Shown: positions 43,410 to 52,730, numbered from the stretch's first letter. The stretch: 64,000 nt of DNA from Lentzea tibetensis (GCF_007845675.1 NZ_VOBR01000020.1:93114-157113); one strand, 5' to 3'. Numbers and translations: made by a program. Notes: generated by a model not told the origin, from the letters alone.

Positions 43410-44248
43410 TCGAACTGCTCGAGCTCGCCTCGGTGCAGCGGGCCGCGTTCGCGCTGCTGCTCGGCGCCATCGGACTGCCGATCGTCGGCGTGGTCATCAT
43501 CGGGCTGGACATCATGCCGGTGCGGTTCGCGATGATGCACATCGCGTTGCTCGGCATAGCGATCGGCCTGTTCACCGGACTCGATCCGTTGCTGTGCGCG
43601 GTGGTCGCGTGTGGACTGTCGGGCGCCGGCCTCACGCCGCTGGCCCGCAGCTCGACCGGGTTGTCCGGGGCGATGGGGCTGTTGATGAGCCTCGCCATCG
43701 CCGCTGCGCTGCTGGTGCTGTCGATCTCCGGTGTGAACGCGTCCAGCGCGTTCGAGCTGTTGTGGGGCTCGATTCTCGCGACCCGCACCGGCGACGTCGT
43801 CCTGCTGGGTGCCCTCGCGGTGGTCGTGCCCGGCTTGTTCCTGTTGCGACGCAGGCAACTGGCGCTGTTGCTGCACGATCGCGAGCTCGCCGCGTGCTCC
43901 GGGGTGCGGGTCGAACGGCTGACGCTCGTCCTGCTCGTGCTGGTGGCGATCGCCATCGCGGGCGCGATCCGGCTGACCGGCGCGCTGCTCGTCGACGCGC
44001 TCACCCTGCTGCCCGCGCTCGCCGCCCGCAGGCTCGCCCAGTCCCTCACCGCGATGGCGTTGTGGGCGGTCGGCATCGGTGTCGGTGTGAACCTCGCCGG
44101 GTTCGCACTGGCCCTGCTGCTGGACCAGCCGCCCGGTCCCGTCCTCGTCCTGCTGGCGGGAGCTGTCGCACTCACCGTCCACCTGATTCCCGAACGGAGA
44201 ACGACCACATGGCAGTCCGCGGCATCGCCCGGATCTCTTGGGCACTGA
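43406..44248 (+). CDS. Metal ABC transporter permease (ZnuB/AztB-type)
   Basis: 280 residues, about eight hydrophobic segments, typical of ABC-3 family permeases: LGAIGLPIVGVVIIGLDIMP at the N-terminus, a mid-protein SAMGLLMSLAIA region, and the late segment AGAIRLTGALLVDALTLLPA that is characteristic of this family. The GTG start overlaps the ATPase stop. Its 3' end overlaps the next gene by 40 bases. It forms the membrane pore for zinc or manganese uptake. Confidence 0.85.
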   Translation: MIELLELASVQRAAFALLLGAIGLPIVGVVIIGLDIMPVRFAMMHIALLGIAIGLFTGLDPLLCAVVACGLSGAGLTPLARSSTGLSGAMGLLMSLAIAAALLVLSISGVNASSAFELLWGSILATRTGDVVLLGALAVVVPGLFLLRRRQLALLLHDRELAACSGVRVERLTLVLLVLVAIAIAGAIRLTGALLVDALTLLPALAARRLAQSLTAMALWAVGIGVGVNLAGFALALLLDQPPGPVLVLLAGAVALTVHLIPERRTTTWQSAASPGSLGH

Positions 44249-44988
44249 TCGCGTCAGCACTCGCGCTGACCGGATGCGGATCGAGCACGACACCCGCGTC
44301 CCAGCAGGCCGACGGCCCGAAGATCGTCGCGACGACCAGCTGGGAGGCCGGTTTCGCGAAGGCGGCCGGCGCCAGGAACGTCACGGTGATCGTGCCGAAG
44401 TCCGTGCTGCACGCGCCGGACTACGACCCGAAGCCGTCCGACCTCGCCGCGGTCGCCGACGCGGACTTCGTGCTGTACGCGCCGTTCGAGGCGTTCGCGC
44501 CCAAGATCACCGACGCGGCCGGGTCGAAGGCGAAGAAGGTCGAGGTCGCGCTGGACAACTCGCGCGACAAGGTCAAGGCCGAGGTCACCCGGCTCGGTGA
44601 GCTGTTCGGCACCGCCGACGCGGCGAGGAAGTGGAACGAGTCGTTCGACGCCGAGTACACCAAGCTCGCGGGCGACGTGAAGGCCAAGTGGCCGGCCGGG
44701 CAGCCGCCGAAGGTCGTGGCGCAGATGTTCGTCGGGTACGCCGCGGACCTCGCGGGCGCCGAGGTGCTCGGCACCTACGGCCCCGAGCCGGTGACCGCGT
44801 CGCAGGTCGCCGACCTGGTGGGCAAGGCGCCGCAGTTCGTGTTCGAGAACTCGCACATGAGCACCGGCACCGTGCTGCCCGACGCGAAGGCGAAGCAGGT
44901 CATGCTGGTGAACTACCCCGGTGACGACAACGACCTGCTCGGCGTCTACCGCACCAACGCGAAGACCATCATCGAGGCGCTGGCGTGA
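44209..44988 (+). CDS. Metal ABC transporter substrate-binding lipoprotein
   Basis: 259 residues. The signal peptide ends in a lipobox (ALALTGCGSS), so the protein is anchored outside the membrane. The fold is TroA/ZnuA-like: KIVATTSWEAGFAKAAGARN opens it, SVLHAPDYDPKPSDLAAV gives a likely His ligand, and ENSHMSTGTV and NYPGDDNDL supply further ligands. It lacks the His-rich loop of classical ZnuA, as in AztC-type proteins. The ATG has GGAGAA upstream and lies inside the end of the permease gene. A strong terminator follows. Confidence 0.85.
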   Translation: MAVRGIARISWALIASALALTGCGSSTTPASQQADGPKIVATTSWEAGFAKAAGARNVTVIVPKSVLHAPDYDPKPSDLAAVADADFVLYAPFEAFAPKITDAAGSKAKKVEVALDNSRDKVKAEVTRLGELFGTADAARKWNESFDAEYTKLAGDVKAKWPAGQPPKVVAQMFVGYAADLAGAEVLGTYGPEPVTASQVADLVGKAPQFVFENSHMSTGTVLPDAKAKQVMLVNYPGDDNDLLGVYRTNAKTIIEALA

Positions 44989-44993
44989 CGCGG

Positions 44994-45024
44994 GGTGAGG
45001 GGCGGCACGACGCCGCCCCTCACC
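44994..45024. terminator. Bidirectional terminator between convergent genes
   Basis: A perfect 13-bp stem (GGTGAGGGGCGGC at 44994-45006 with its complement at 45012-45024) and a five-base loop, between the metal-binding lipoprotein gene and the convergent acyl-CoA ligase. Confidence 0.8.
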
Positions 45025-45027
45025 GGG

Positions 45028-46551
45028 TCAGCGTGCGAGGCGGCGCAGGACTTCCTTGTCGACCTTGCCCGCCGGGCTCAGCGGCAGCTCGTCGAGCACC
45101 AGCAGCCGTTCGGGGTGCTTGAACCGCGCGATGCCCGCGGCAGCGAGGAACTCGCTCAAGCACTCGACCCCCACCTCCCCGGTCAGCACGAGACAGGCGC
45201 ACAGCCGTTCGCCCATCAGCTCGTCCGGCACGCCGACGCACGCGACGTCGCGGATCGCCGGGTGCGCCGCGATTGCCTGCTCCACCTCCGCCGGGCTGAT
45301 GTTGGCGCCACCGCGGATCACGACGTCCTTGCGTCGCCCCACCACGGTCAGGTAACCGTCCGAGTCGAACACGCCGAGGTCGCCGGTGCGCACCCAACCG
45401 TCCGGGGTGCGGTAGCGGGCGTTGAGGTCGTCGTCGCCGACGTAGCGCATCGGGCTCATCGGGCCGCGCGCGATGATTTCTCCCGCCGTGCCAACGGGAA
45501 CCGGCTGCAGCGCGTCGTCCACCAGCCGGATCTCGGCGACCGCGGGGTTGGGTCTGCCCGCGCCGGTGGTCCGCTCGGCGGGGTCGTCGAGCGCGGTGTG
45601 GCAGTTGACGCCGTCGGCTGAGCCGTAGACGTTCACGACCGTGCAGCCGAACGCGTCGCGGCAGGCCTGCGCGGTGGTGGCGTCGAGCTGCGCGCCGCCG
45701 GGAGCGATGACCCGGATCGACGAGGTGTCGCTGGTGCGCGGCTGGTCCAGCAGCATCCGGAACATCGTCGGGACGCCGAAGAGGTGCGTCGGCCGGGCGC
45801 GTTCGATCAGGTCCAGTGTGGACTCCGGCGTGAACTTCCGCTGCACCACCAGCGTCCCGCCGTGCCGGGCGAGCGTGACGGTGGTGCCGTTGCTGCCGAA
45901 CGACGACGCGAGCGGAACCAGGAACAGCGCGCGCAGCTCCTCGCCCGGCGGGATCAACCTGCCGACGAACGCCCCGCGCCCGCCCAGCAGTGCGTTGTGC
46001 GAGTACAGCACCATCTTCGGCTCGGCCTCGGAGCCCGACGACACGAGGATCCGCGCCGGGCCGTTGGGATCCGACCGCACCGGTGTGAACGCACCGGCGG
46101 GAGCGAGGAGCTCGCGGGGCGTGAGCACCGGACAGGGCACCGCGCCCGCCAGGTCCTCGTCCGCGATCACCGCCACCGCGCCGCTGCGCGTGACCAGGGA
46201 CCGCGCCTCGTGAGAACCGCGGCCGACCGGGAACGGCAGCACGACGCCACCTAACGCGGCAACGGCGAGATCGGCGGCACACGCGTGTCTGCCGTTGGCC
46301 AGCTGGGTGGCGACCACGTCGCCCGCACCGACACCGTGCCGACGCAGGTTGGCCGCCATCAGCAGGGCAAGCTCGTTGAGCTCGGCGTAGCTGACCTCGC
46401 CGTCGTCGTCGATCACGGCGGCCTGTTCCGGCCGCAGGAACACCCGCAGCGAGAACAGGTCGTAGATGTCCCGGTCCGGGTAGCGGCCCTGCTCGGCCCA
46501 GCGGTGCCGCAGCTCCGCGGGCACGAGGTCGCGCACGGTGGTGGCGGTCAA
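45028..46551 (-). CDS. AMP-dependent acyl/aryl-CoA ligase (CaiC-like)
   Basis: 507 residues of the ANL family. The P-loop-like motif is degenerate (ILVSSGSEAEPKMVLYSHNA), the adenine motif is VNVYGSADG, then GWVRTGDLGVFDSDGY (the acid that binds ribose) and a C-terminal PAGKVDKEVL with the catalytic Lys. The start is a TTG overlapping the upstream stop (TTGA) and placed six bases after GGAGG. It adenylates a carboxylic acid and passes it to CoA. It is coupled to a CaiB-type CoA transferase, and an acyl-CoA dehydrogenase is divergent, a CaiABC-like set. Confidence 0.85.
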   Translation of the reverse strand: MTATTVRDLVPAELRHRWAEQGRYPDRDIYDLFSLRVFLRPEQAAVIDDDGEVSYAELNELALLMAANLRRHGVGAGDVVATQLANGRHACAADLAVAALGGVVLPFPVGRGSHEARSLVTRSGAVAVIADEDLAGAVPCPVLTPRELLAPAGAFTPVRSDPNGPARILVSSGSEAEPKMVLYSHNALLGGRGAFVGRLIPPGEELRALFLVPLASSFGSNGTTVTLARHGGTLVVQRKFTPESTLDLIERARPTHLFGVPTMFRMLLDQPRTSDTSSIRVIAPGGAQLDATTAQACRDAFGCTVVNVYGSADGVNCHTALDDPAERTTGAGRPNPAVAEIRLVDDALQPVPVGTAGEIIARGPMSPMRYVGDDDLNARYRTPDGWVRTGDLGVFDSDGYLTVVGRRKDVVIRGGANISPAEVEQAIAAHPAIRDVACVGVPDELMGERLCACLVLTGEVGVECLSEFLAAAGIARFKHPERLLVLDELPLSPAGKVDKEVLRRLAR

Positions 46552-48179
46552 CGAAACCTCCAGGGTGTCAGCACTTCCGGGCACCGGTCGGTGTCGATCG
46601 CGACGGCATCGGCGAACCGCGGATCGGTGACGATCGCGGCCAGGTCGTCGGTCACCGGCACGCCTTCGTGGCGCCAGCCGCCGGTGCCGCGCGCGGGCCG
46701 CCGGAACCCCGGCGCGGGACGGCCTTTCGCACCGAGCTGCAGCAGGTCGGCGGCGGCCAGCAGGGACGACTCGCAGCGGATCGCCCTGCCGGTTCGCTCG
46801 CGGTGCAGCAGTGCGGCCACGGTCGCGTGGGCACCGAGCAGGCCGCCGAGCACGTCGAGCAACGTCATCAGCGACGGTGCGGGCGGCTCGTCGCTCGGGC
46901 GCAGCAACTCCCCCAGCCCGGTGCGGGCCTGCGCCATGAAGTCCGTGCCCATCGGCGCGTCCGGCAGCCGGTCCGCCCAGCCGGAGGTGTGCACGAACAC
47001 CAGCGACGGGTTCACCACGACCAGGTCGTGCGCGCCCAGCCCGAGTTGCTCGGCCTTGCCCGGCGCCCAGTTGTGCAGGAACACGTCCGCCGTCCGCACG
47101 AGCTCGCGCAGCCGGTCGCGGTCGCGCGGGTCCTTGATGTCGATCTCCACGGCGGACTTGCCGCGGTTGAGCGCGAGCCAGCGCGCGGACATCTCGCCGC
47201 ACATCGGTGGCACGCCGCGCAACGGATCCCCGCCCGGCGGCTCGATCCTGATCACGTCCGCGCCCAGCAACCGCAGCAGATGAGCCGCCAGCGGCGCCTG
47301 CACCCGGCGGCCCGCCTCCAGCACGACCAACCCGGACAACGGCAGGTCGCCGCCAGGCCGAACACGATCACTGCTCGCGTCCAACGTGGACAGCTCCCAC
47401 GCCGGCAGCGGCACGAACTCCGCCTGCCTGCGCGCGTACGGGTAGAGCTCGCAGATGCTCATGCCCGATGCGTCCGCGTGCGCGGTGAGCTCGGCGAACG
47501 TCCGGGTCGTGGTCGCCTCGTGCAGCTCCGGCGGCAGGGGCGCCGCCGCGGTGGCGTACCGGAACTGGAACGGCCGCCATCCGGCACCGATCGCCCTCGC
47601 GGGAACGTCCAGTCGCGCCCAGAACGCCTGCCACACCGCAGGATCGAGCGCCTCGATCTCGAACAGCACACCGTCCTCGCTCCGGAACGGAGGTCCGCCC
47701 GGCCCGATCGGCGCGGCCTCACCCTCAGGTGCGCCCGCCGCGGCGAGGTACTGCGACACGGTCAGCAGCGCGGCCTGCGCCACGCTCGTCGTGACCTCGG
47801 ATCGTCCGGCCAGCACCGCCGCGAGCAGCCCCGTACCGCCGACGACTCCGGCCGCGGTCGCGCAGTAGTCCAGCCCCAGCCCCGCTGGTGCGCCGGTGCT
47901 GCGCCCGTGCACGTGCATCGGCCCGCACACGGCCTGCGCGCTCGCCTCGTCCACGACCTCACCGCCGTGCAGCGGTCCGGCCCAGCTCACCGTCAGCTCG
48001 GTGCCGCCGGTGCCGACGTGCGCGGCTTCACCGTCAACACCGGGGAACCGCGAGACCGTCGCGCCCGACTGGTGCAGGAGCGCGCTGAGCACGTCGGCCG
48101 TCGCGGAGTCACCGCGGACCGTCACCTCGGTCGTGCGGGGCGGCGGGTCGGCCGACGTCCGGGCGAGGTGCAGGGTCAC
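46548..48179 (-). CDS. Double-length family III CoA transferase (CaiB/BaiF)
   Basis: 543 residues, longer than the usual 400 or so. The GTG start has GAGGAGG upstream. Residues about 285-540 are a recognisable CaiB/BaiF domain: LSGLVVLEAGRRVQAPLAAH, LLGADVIRIEPPGGDPLRG, LNRGKSAVEIDIKDP and DVLGGLLGAHATVAALLH. The first 240 residues look like a second, degenerate copy of the C-terminal part of such a domain (LDYCATAAGVVGGTGLLAAV). Such fused forms exist; whether the N-terminal half is active is unclear. It would move CoA between acids. Confidence 0.82.
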   Translation of the reverse strand: MTLHLARTSADPPPRTTEVTVRGDSATADVLSALLHQSGATVSRFPGVDGEAAHVGTGGTELTVSWAGPLHGGEVVDEASAQAVCGPMHVHGRSTGAPAGLGLDYCATAAGVVGGTGLLAAVLAGRSEVTTSVAQAALLTVSQYLAAAGAPEGEAAPIGPGGPPFRSEDGVLFEIEALDPAVWQAFWARLDVPARAIGAGWRPFQFRYATAAAPLPPELHEATTTRTFAELTAHADASGMSICELYPYARRQAEFVPLPAWELSTLDASSDRVRPGGDLPLSGLVVLEAGRRVQAPLAAHLLRLLGADVIRIEPPGGDPLRGVPPMCGEMSARWLALNRGKSAVEIDIKDPRDRDRLRELVRTADVFLHNWAPGKAEQLGLGAHDLVVVNPSLVFVHTSGWADRLPDAPMGTDFMAQARTGLGELLRPSDEPPAPSLMTLLDVLGGLLGAHATVAALLHRERTGRAIRCESSLLAAADLLQLGAKGRPAPGFRRPARGTGGWRHEGVPVTDDLAAIVTDPRFADAVAIDTDRCPEVLTPWRFR

Positions 48180-48263
48180 ACGAACCTCCTCGGAGAACAG
48201 GGACTGTCCTCCCACGAGTCGGACGACACGGCGCGCTGGTTCCCGGCGATGAGGAGACTGCTT

Positions 48264-49358
48264 GTGCTGGAACGGATCTCGGCTTTCGTGCGCGACCACG
48301 TGCAGCCTGTTGAGACGGTGCTCGACGGCGACTCCGCGCACGCCGAGCTGGCCCGATTGCGTGAGCTGGCGAAGTCGGCGGGCCTGTGGGCGTTGCCACT
48401 CCCCCGCGAGCTGGGAGGCGGTGGACTCGACCTCGCCACGTACTTCGGCCTCGCGGAAGCAGAAGGCCGCAGTGACCACGGTCCGACGGCGCTCGGGTCG
48501 GCGAGCCTGCTCGACGTCCGCATGTTCCGCGCGCACGCGAGCGAGGCGGTTCGCGAGCGCTACCTGAAGTCCTTGGTGGCCGGGGAGATCACCGGCAGCT
48601 ATGCGATGACCGAGCCCGGTGTCGCCGGTTCCGATCCCGCCGCGTCGCGAACGACCGCCGCACGGGTGGCAGGCGGTTGGGTGCTGAGCGGGCGCAAGTG
48701 GTTCACGACCGGCGCCGGAACCGCCGCCTACGTGACGGTGCTGGCCGGTGGCTCGTTGTTCGTCGTCCCCACCGGCTCGCCCGGTTTCCGCGTGGTGCGG
48801 GAGATTCCGGTGCTCGGCGCCTCAGGGCAGTTCGAGATCGAGGTGGCGGAGGTCTTCGTCCCCGCGGAGCACCTGCTCGGCGAAGGTGGTGACGGGCTGG
48901 CGATCGCGGGCACCCGGCTGGCGCTCGGCCGGACGCTGCGGTGCCTGCGCTGGATCGGCCAGGCGGAGCGCGCGTTCGAGCTGATGTGCGCCCGCGCCAC
49001 CACGAGGCAGGTCCGCGGCAGCGCGCTCGCCGACCGGCAACTGGTGCAGCAGCACGTCTTCGAAGCGCTGCTCGCCATCCGCTCGGCTCGGGCGCTCACC
49101 CGTCAGGCGGCCGAACTCGTTGCCGCGGAACAGGATGCACGCACGGAGATCGGCCTGGCCAAGGTCGCCGCCGCTCGGACGCTGCAGCAGGTCACCGACT
49201 CGGCGACCCAGGTGTTCGGCGCGGAAGGACTCGGCCCGGACACGCCGTTGCCGATGCTGTCCCGCATCGCGCGCACCGCCCGGATCCTCGACGGCGCCGA
49301 CGAGCTGCACGTCTCGGCGACCGCTCGCCGCGTGCTGGCTAGAGGTCGTGCGGACTGA
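48264..49358 (+). CDS. Acyl-CoA dehydrogenase
   Basis: Starts at GTG 48264, seven bases after GAGGAG; an in-frame ATG at 48249 overlaps that ribosome site. 364 residues with the three acyl-CoA dehydrogenase domains: GLWALPLPRELGGGGLDLAT, the FAD-binding SYAMTEPGVAGSDPAASRTTA, KWFTTGAG and a C-terminal helical domain ending near ILDGADELHVSATARRVLA. It oxidises or reduces acyl-CoA with FAD. It is divergent from the CoA transferase/ligase pair. Its last 20 bases overlap the end of the convergent GH88-like gene. Confidence 0.87.
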   Translation: MLERISAFVRDHVQPVETVLDGDSAHAELARLRELAKSAGLWALPLPRELGGGGLDLATYFGLAEAEGRSDHGPTALGSASLLDVRMFRAHASEAVRERYLKSLVAGEITGSYAMTEPGVAGSDPAASRTTAARVAGGWVLSGRKWFTTGAGTAAYVTVLAGGSLFVVPTGSPGFRVVREIPVLGASGQFEIEVAEVFVPAEHLLGEGGDGLAIAGTRLALGRTLRCLRWIGQAERAFELMCARATTRQVRGSALADRQLVQQHVFEALLAIRSARALTRQAAELVAAEQDARTEIGLAKVAAARTLQQVTDSATQVFGAEGLGPDTPLPMLSRIARTARILDGADELHVSATARRVLARGRAD

Positions 49359-50127
49359 GCCTGCCCTCCGACATGGCCAGCGCGAGCGCGAAGAAGAAGG
49401 TTCCCCACACGAGCTCGTGGTTCACGAGCTCCTCGTAGCGGCCGCCCAGCAGCCTGCCGTCGACGAAGTGGCGCTCCGCCAGGCGATCCAGCATCGGCGA
49501 GACGTCACGGCCCAGCTTCACCACGGCGACCGCGGCGATCGCCTCGGCCGAGCTGTCCTCAGACTCCAGCCACTCGTCCGCCATGGTCTCGGCCCGGTCG
49601 CGGTAGTCGTCACCGAGCCACAGCACCGCATCCGCCGCGGCGAGCAGCAACCACGCCCTCCCCCGGCTCCACCGCTCCAGCGGGTGCAGCTCGAGGTGCT
49701 GGTCGAGGTGGGACCGTGCGACGTCGTGGAAACCGGCCCAGGCCAGCAGCGGCACCACACCCGCCGCACCGTCCGCCCGGATGCCGGTGTCCTGGCCGAT
49801 CGCATCGCCCCACGGCACCAGGCCGGTTCCCGCGTCGAACCGCGAGACCAGCGACTTCGCCGCTCGCACGGCCAGGTCCGCGTCGCTCCGCCCGTACCAG
49901 AAGATCATGCCCTGCAGCACCGTGTCCGCATCGGACCAGCACTCCAGACGCGCGTTCCAGCGCGGCGTTTCCGGGTGGCCGAACAACGACAGCAGGCCCA
50001 CCCAGAACCCCGCCGTCCACGATCCGCGCGCGGTCGTGCGCCACAGTCCGCCGACCGGGTCCGCGTGGAGCGGAAACCGGTCGCCGACCTCGGCGAGCGT
50101 CTGCTCGACCCGGTCGCGCAGGTTCAC
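49339..50127 (-). CDS. GH88/GH105-like (unsaturated glucuronyl hydrolase-type) protein
   Basis: 262 residues with an alpha/alpha-barrel pattern: GSWTAGFWVGLLSLFGHPET resembles the WtrGfwpG motif of GH88, followed by YGRSDADLAVRAAKSLVSRF, GIRADGAAGVVPLLAWAG and RWSRGRAWLLLAAADAVLWLG. It is about 100 residues shorter than typical GH88 enzymes and the catalytic Asp pair cannot be assigned with certainty. No signal peptide. The GTG start overlaps the stop of the MFS gene, so the two form an operon. Confidence 0.65.
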   Translation of the reverse strand: MNLRDRVEQTLAEVGDRFPLHADPVGGLWRTTARGSWTAGFWVGLLSLFGHPETPRWNARLECWSDADTVLQGMIFWYGRSDADLAVRAAKSLVSRFDAGTGLVPWGDAIGQDTGIRADGAAGVVPLLAWAGFHDVARSHLDQHLELHPLERWSRGRAWLLLAAADAVLWLGDDYRDRAETMADEWLESEDSSAEAIAAVAVVKLGRDVSPMLDRLAERHFVDGRLLGGRYEELVNHELVWGTFFFALALAMSEGRLSPHDL

Positions 50128-51281
50128 CCCTGCGACCACTTGACCACCGCCGCGGCCGCCGCGCACTCGGCCGCTACCAACGCCCACCCGGCCGAGTAGC
50201 TCCCGGACACCTCGACGAGCAGGCCGAACAACGGTGGCCCGACGGCGAATCCGGCGAAGAACCCGGCCGCCACGAGCGCGGAGTTCCGGCCCAGCTGCGC
50301 CGGCGTCGACGCTCCGACGACGGCGAGCACCGACACCGCGTTCGCCGCCACCGCGCACGCGCCGACCACGGCGACGGCCAGCCACGCCAGCACCGCGTTG
50401 GCGGCCAGCAACAGCACCGGAGCGGCCGCGGCGACCAGTGCCAACGGCGCCAGCAGCGACATCGGTTGCCTGCCTGCGGACACGACGCGCGCCCACCAGA
50501 TCCGGCCCGCGATCCCGACGACGCCCAGCACCGCGACCAACCCCGCCGCGGCCGGCGCGGAGTACGAGAGCTCCTGCGTCGCGAACAAGGCGACGTAGGT
50601 GTTGACCGCCGCGATCCCGCAGCCCAGCAACACCGAGAAACCCGCCAGCAGCCACACCACGGGCTCGGCGGCCAGCGACACCTTGATCGTCGGCACCCGC
50701 ACCGGTGCGGTGTCGTGCGGCAACACCAGGCTCGCGACGGCCGCGAGTGCCGCGCAGCCCGCCGGCACGCCGACCGCGACCCGCCAGTCGACCGCGTCGG
50801 CCAGCCAGGCCAGCGGAAGTCCGGCGACGAACGCGCCGAGCTGCACCCCGGACTGCTTGATCCCGAGCAGCACCGGCCGTCGCGGCGGGGGCACCGCGGT
50901 CGCGATCAACTTGTTCGTCGACGGGTTCGCCAGCGCCTGCGGGACTCCGCCGATCGCGACAGCCACTACGAGCACCGCGTAGTGCGGGGCCGACGAGAAG
51001 ACCGCCAACGCGACCGCGCTCGCGGCGAACAACGCGATCACCGACCGGCGCGGCCCCACGGCGTCGACCACGGGTCCGATCATCAGAGACAGCGCGGCGG
51101 CCACGCCGAAGCCCGCGGTGACGAGCACGCCGAGCAGCGGACGGGCGATGCCGAACTCGGTCACCAACGCGGGCGCGAGCGCACCCAGCAGGAACAACGG
51201 CAGCATCGACGAGGTCATCGCCGCCGTCGTCAGCACGGGCACCGCGGCGCGGTCGCGCAGGTGAGCCTTCTCCACGCCCAC
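50124..51281 (-). CDS. MFS transporter
   Basis: 385 residues with about 12 hydrophobic segments. The loop after helix 2 reads GPVVDAVGPRRS, a variant of the MFS signature, and helix 5 has LLGIKQSGVQLGAFVAGLPL, typical of the CynX/NimT-like branch. A GTG two codons inside is an alternative start. It is coupled to the GH88-like gene, so uptake of a sugar acid or export of a product are both possible. Confidence 0.82.
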   Translation of the reverse strand: MGVEKAHLRDRAAVPVLTTAAMTSSMLPLFLLGALAPALVTEFGIARPLLGVLVTAGFGVAAALSLMIGPVVDAVGPRRSVIALFAASAVALAVFSSAPHYAVLVVAVAIGGVPQALANPSTNKLIATAVPPPRRPVLLGIKQSGVQLGAFVAGLPLAWLADAVDWRVAVGVPAGCAALAAVASLVLPHDTAPVRVPTIKVSLAAEPVVWLLAGFSVLLGCGIAAVNTYVALFATQELSYSAPAAAGLVAVLGVVGIAGRIWWARVVSAGRQPMSLLAPLALVAAAAPVLLLAANAVLAWLAVAVVGACAVAANAVSVLAVVGASTPAQLGRNSALVAAGFFAGFAVGPPLFGLLVEVSGSYSAGWALVAAECAAAAAVVKWSQG

Positions 51282-51312
51282 TAGTCGGGTGATCGGCCGT
51301 GCTGGTTCCCGG

Positions 51313-51888
51313 TCAGATCACTCCGGCGTCGGTGTGCTCCTGGCCGCTGATCAGATCTTCACGAGCACGTGCGACGCGCGACCGGACCGTGCCGATCGGG
51401 CAGCCGCTGACCTCGGCGGCCTCGGCGTAGGACAGGCCGAGCACCTGGGTCAGCAGGAGCGCTTCGCGGCGTTCCGGCGCCAGTCCGGACAGCATGACGT
51501 TGAGCTCGACGACGTCCTCGAACCCCGCGTTTCGGCCGTGCTCGGCGAACCGGTCCGCGTCCGAGGCGAGCTGGTAGTCCGCCGACCAGGCGATCGACGG
51601 CCGCGCCACCGCGGCCCGGATGTGGTCGACCACGGTTCGCCGGGCGATCGACAACAACCACGTCCGCGCCGAGGCGCGTCCCTCGAAGCCCGGCAGGCTG
51701 CGCAGTGCCCGCAGGTAGACCTCCTGCGTCAGGTCGTCCGCGACACCGACGTTGGCCAGGTGCGCGCTCAGTCGCCAGACATCACGCTGCGTAGCACGAA
51801 TGAACTGCTCAAGGGCAGTTCGGTCACCCGATCCAGCGGCCAGCGCGAGTGCTGTCACCGCTGCGTCGTCACCGCGCGAAGTCGACAC
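51313..51888 (-). CDS. ECF-type RNA polymerase sigma factor (SigC-like)
   Basis: 191 residues from the GTG at 51888; the longer frame runs back into the divergent gene and is rejected. Sigma region 2 is at about 35-100 (NVGVADDLTQEVYLRALRSL, ARTWLLSIARRTVVDHIR) and region 4 near 130-185 (LAPERREALLLTQVLGLSYA, CPIGTVRSRVARARE). It is divergent from a zf-HC2 membrane protein only 45 bases away, which is the likely anti-sigma factor or co-regulated partner. No ribosome site is visible, so the mRNA may be leaderless. Confidence 0.87.
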   Translation of the reverse strand: MSTSRGDDAAVTALALAAGSGDRTALEQFIRATQRDVWRLSAHLANVGVADDLTQEVYLRALRSLPGFEGRASARTWLLSIARRTVVDHIRAAVARPSIAWSADYQLASDADRFAEHGRNAGFEDVVELNVMLSGLAPERREALLLTQVLGLSYAEAAEVSGCPIGTVRSRVARAREDLISGQEHTDAGVI

Positions 51889-51933
51889 GGTCGGGAGAGT
51901 AACCCACCAATTGGCGGGAACTGTTAACTCCCG

Positions 51934-52692
51934 ATGTCCGACAATCTCTACGTGGACTGCGACACCTGCCGTGAAGCGCTGTCGGCCAGACTGGACGGCG
52001 AACCCGAATCGGCGCCCGCTGACCAGGTCGAAGGGCACCTGGCGGAGTGCGCGGACTGCCGTGCCTGGCAGGACCAGGCCGCGGCGCTCACCCGCACGCT
52101 GCGCCTCCGGCCCGCGACGCCCGTTCCGGACCTCACCGCCGCCATCCTCGACGCGGCGCCCGTCATCGAGCCACCCCGGCCACGGGGCTGGCTGCCGCGG
52201 ATGCTGCTCGGCGGCGTCGCCGTCGCCCAGCTGACCATCGGTCTCGCCCAGATCCTCGGCACCGGCGAGTCAGCGCACAGCGGCCACTCCACGGGCGTCG
52301 ACAGCAGCCACCTGTTCAACGAGAGCACCGCGTGGAACCTCGCGCTGGGCCTCGGACTGCTGTGGACCGCACTGCGTCCGGCCGCCGCGAGCGGCCTGCT
52401 GCCCGTCGTCGGCGCGTTCGTGGCGGTGCTGATCCCGTTCTCCGCGAGCGATCTCCTCGGTGGCGCCGCCACCGTCTCCCGCGTCACCACGCACGCCCTG
52501 CTGATACTGGGACTCGCGCTGCTCGTGATCGTGCACCGCGGCAACCGTGATCCACACGGCCGCACGCCCGTCAGCACCTCCGACTCCCCCGGCGCCGAAA
52601 CGGGGGCGGCCGACGCGCCGGAACCGGGGACGCGGACGCGGTCTCAGCGACGGGTGCGGCTGCGGCCGGTCAGCAGGCGCCGCGCGGCCTGA
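51934..52692 (+). CDS. Zinc-finger (zf-HC2) membrane protein, putative anti-sigma factor
   Basis: 252 residues. The N-terminal 45 residues carry the anti-sigma zinc finger CDTCREALSARLDGE followed by GHLAECADC (His-x3-Cys-x2-Cys). After a linker come four hydrophobic segments (from LLGGVAVAQLTIGLAQIL to ALLILGLALLVIVHRG) and a polar cytoplasmic tail rich in Arg. The pairing with the divergent sigma gene suggests it holds that sigma factor at the membrane. The 45-bp divergent gap contains near-symmetrical GGGAGAGTAAC and GTTAACTCCC elements. Confidence 0.82.
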   Translation: MSDNLYVDCDTCREALSARLDGEPESAPADQVEGHLAECADCRAWQDQAAALTRTLRLRPATPVPDLTAAILDAAPVIEPPRPRGWLPRMLLGGVAVAQLTIGLAQILGTGESAHSGHSTGVDSSHLFNESTAWNLALGLGLLWTALRPAAASGLLPVVGAFVAVLIPFSASDLLGGAATVSRVTTHALLILGLALLVIVHRGNRDPHGRTPVSTSDSPGAETGAADAPEPGTRTRSQRRVRLRPVSRRRAA

Positions 52693-52714
52693 ACCGGTAC
52701 TCGTTCCGGTCGCC

Positions 52715-52730
52715 AATGGTCTACACCACT
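52715..52730. promoter_or_regulatory. DasR-like operator (dre) before the GH3 glycosidase
   Basis: AATGGTCTACACCACT matches 14 of 16 bases of the dre consensus ACTGGTCTAGACCACT, about 75 bases upstream of the GH3 start. It is the second such site in the window. Confidence 0.68.

Noticed and set aside
51889-51933. GGGAAC as an ECF promoter -35 in the sigma/zf-HC2 gap
   Set aside because: No matching -10 element at a suitable distance within the 45-base gap.
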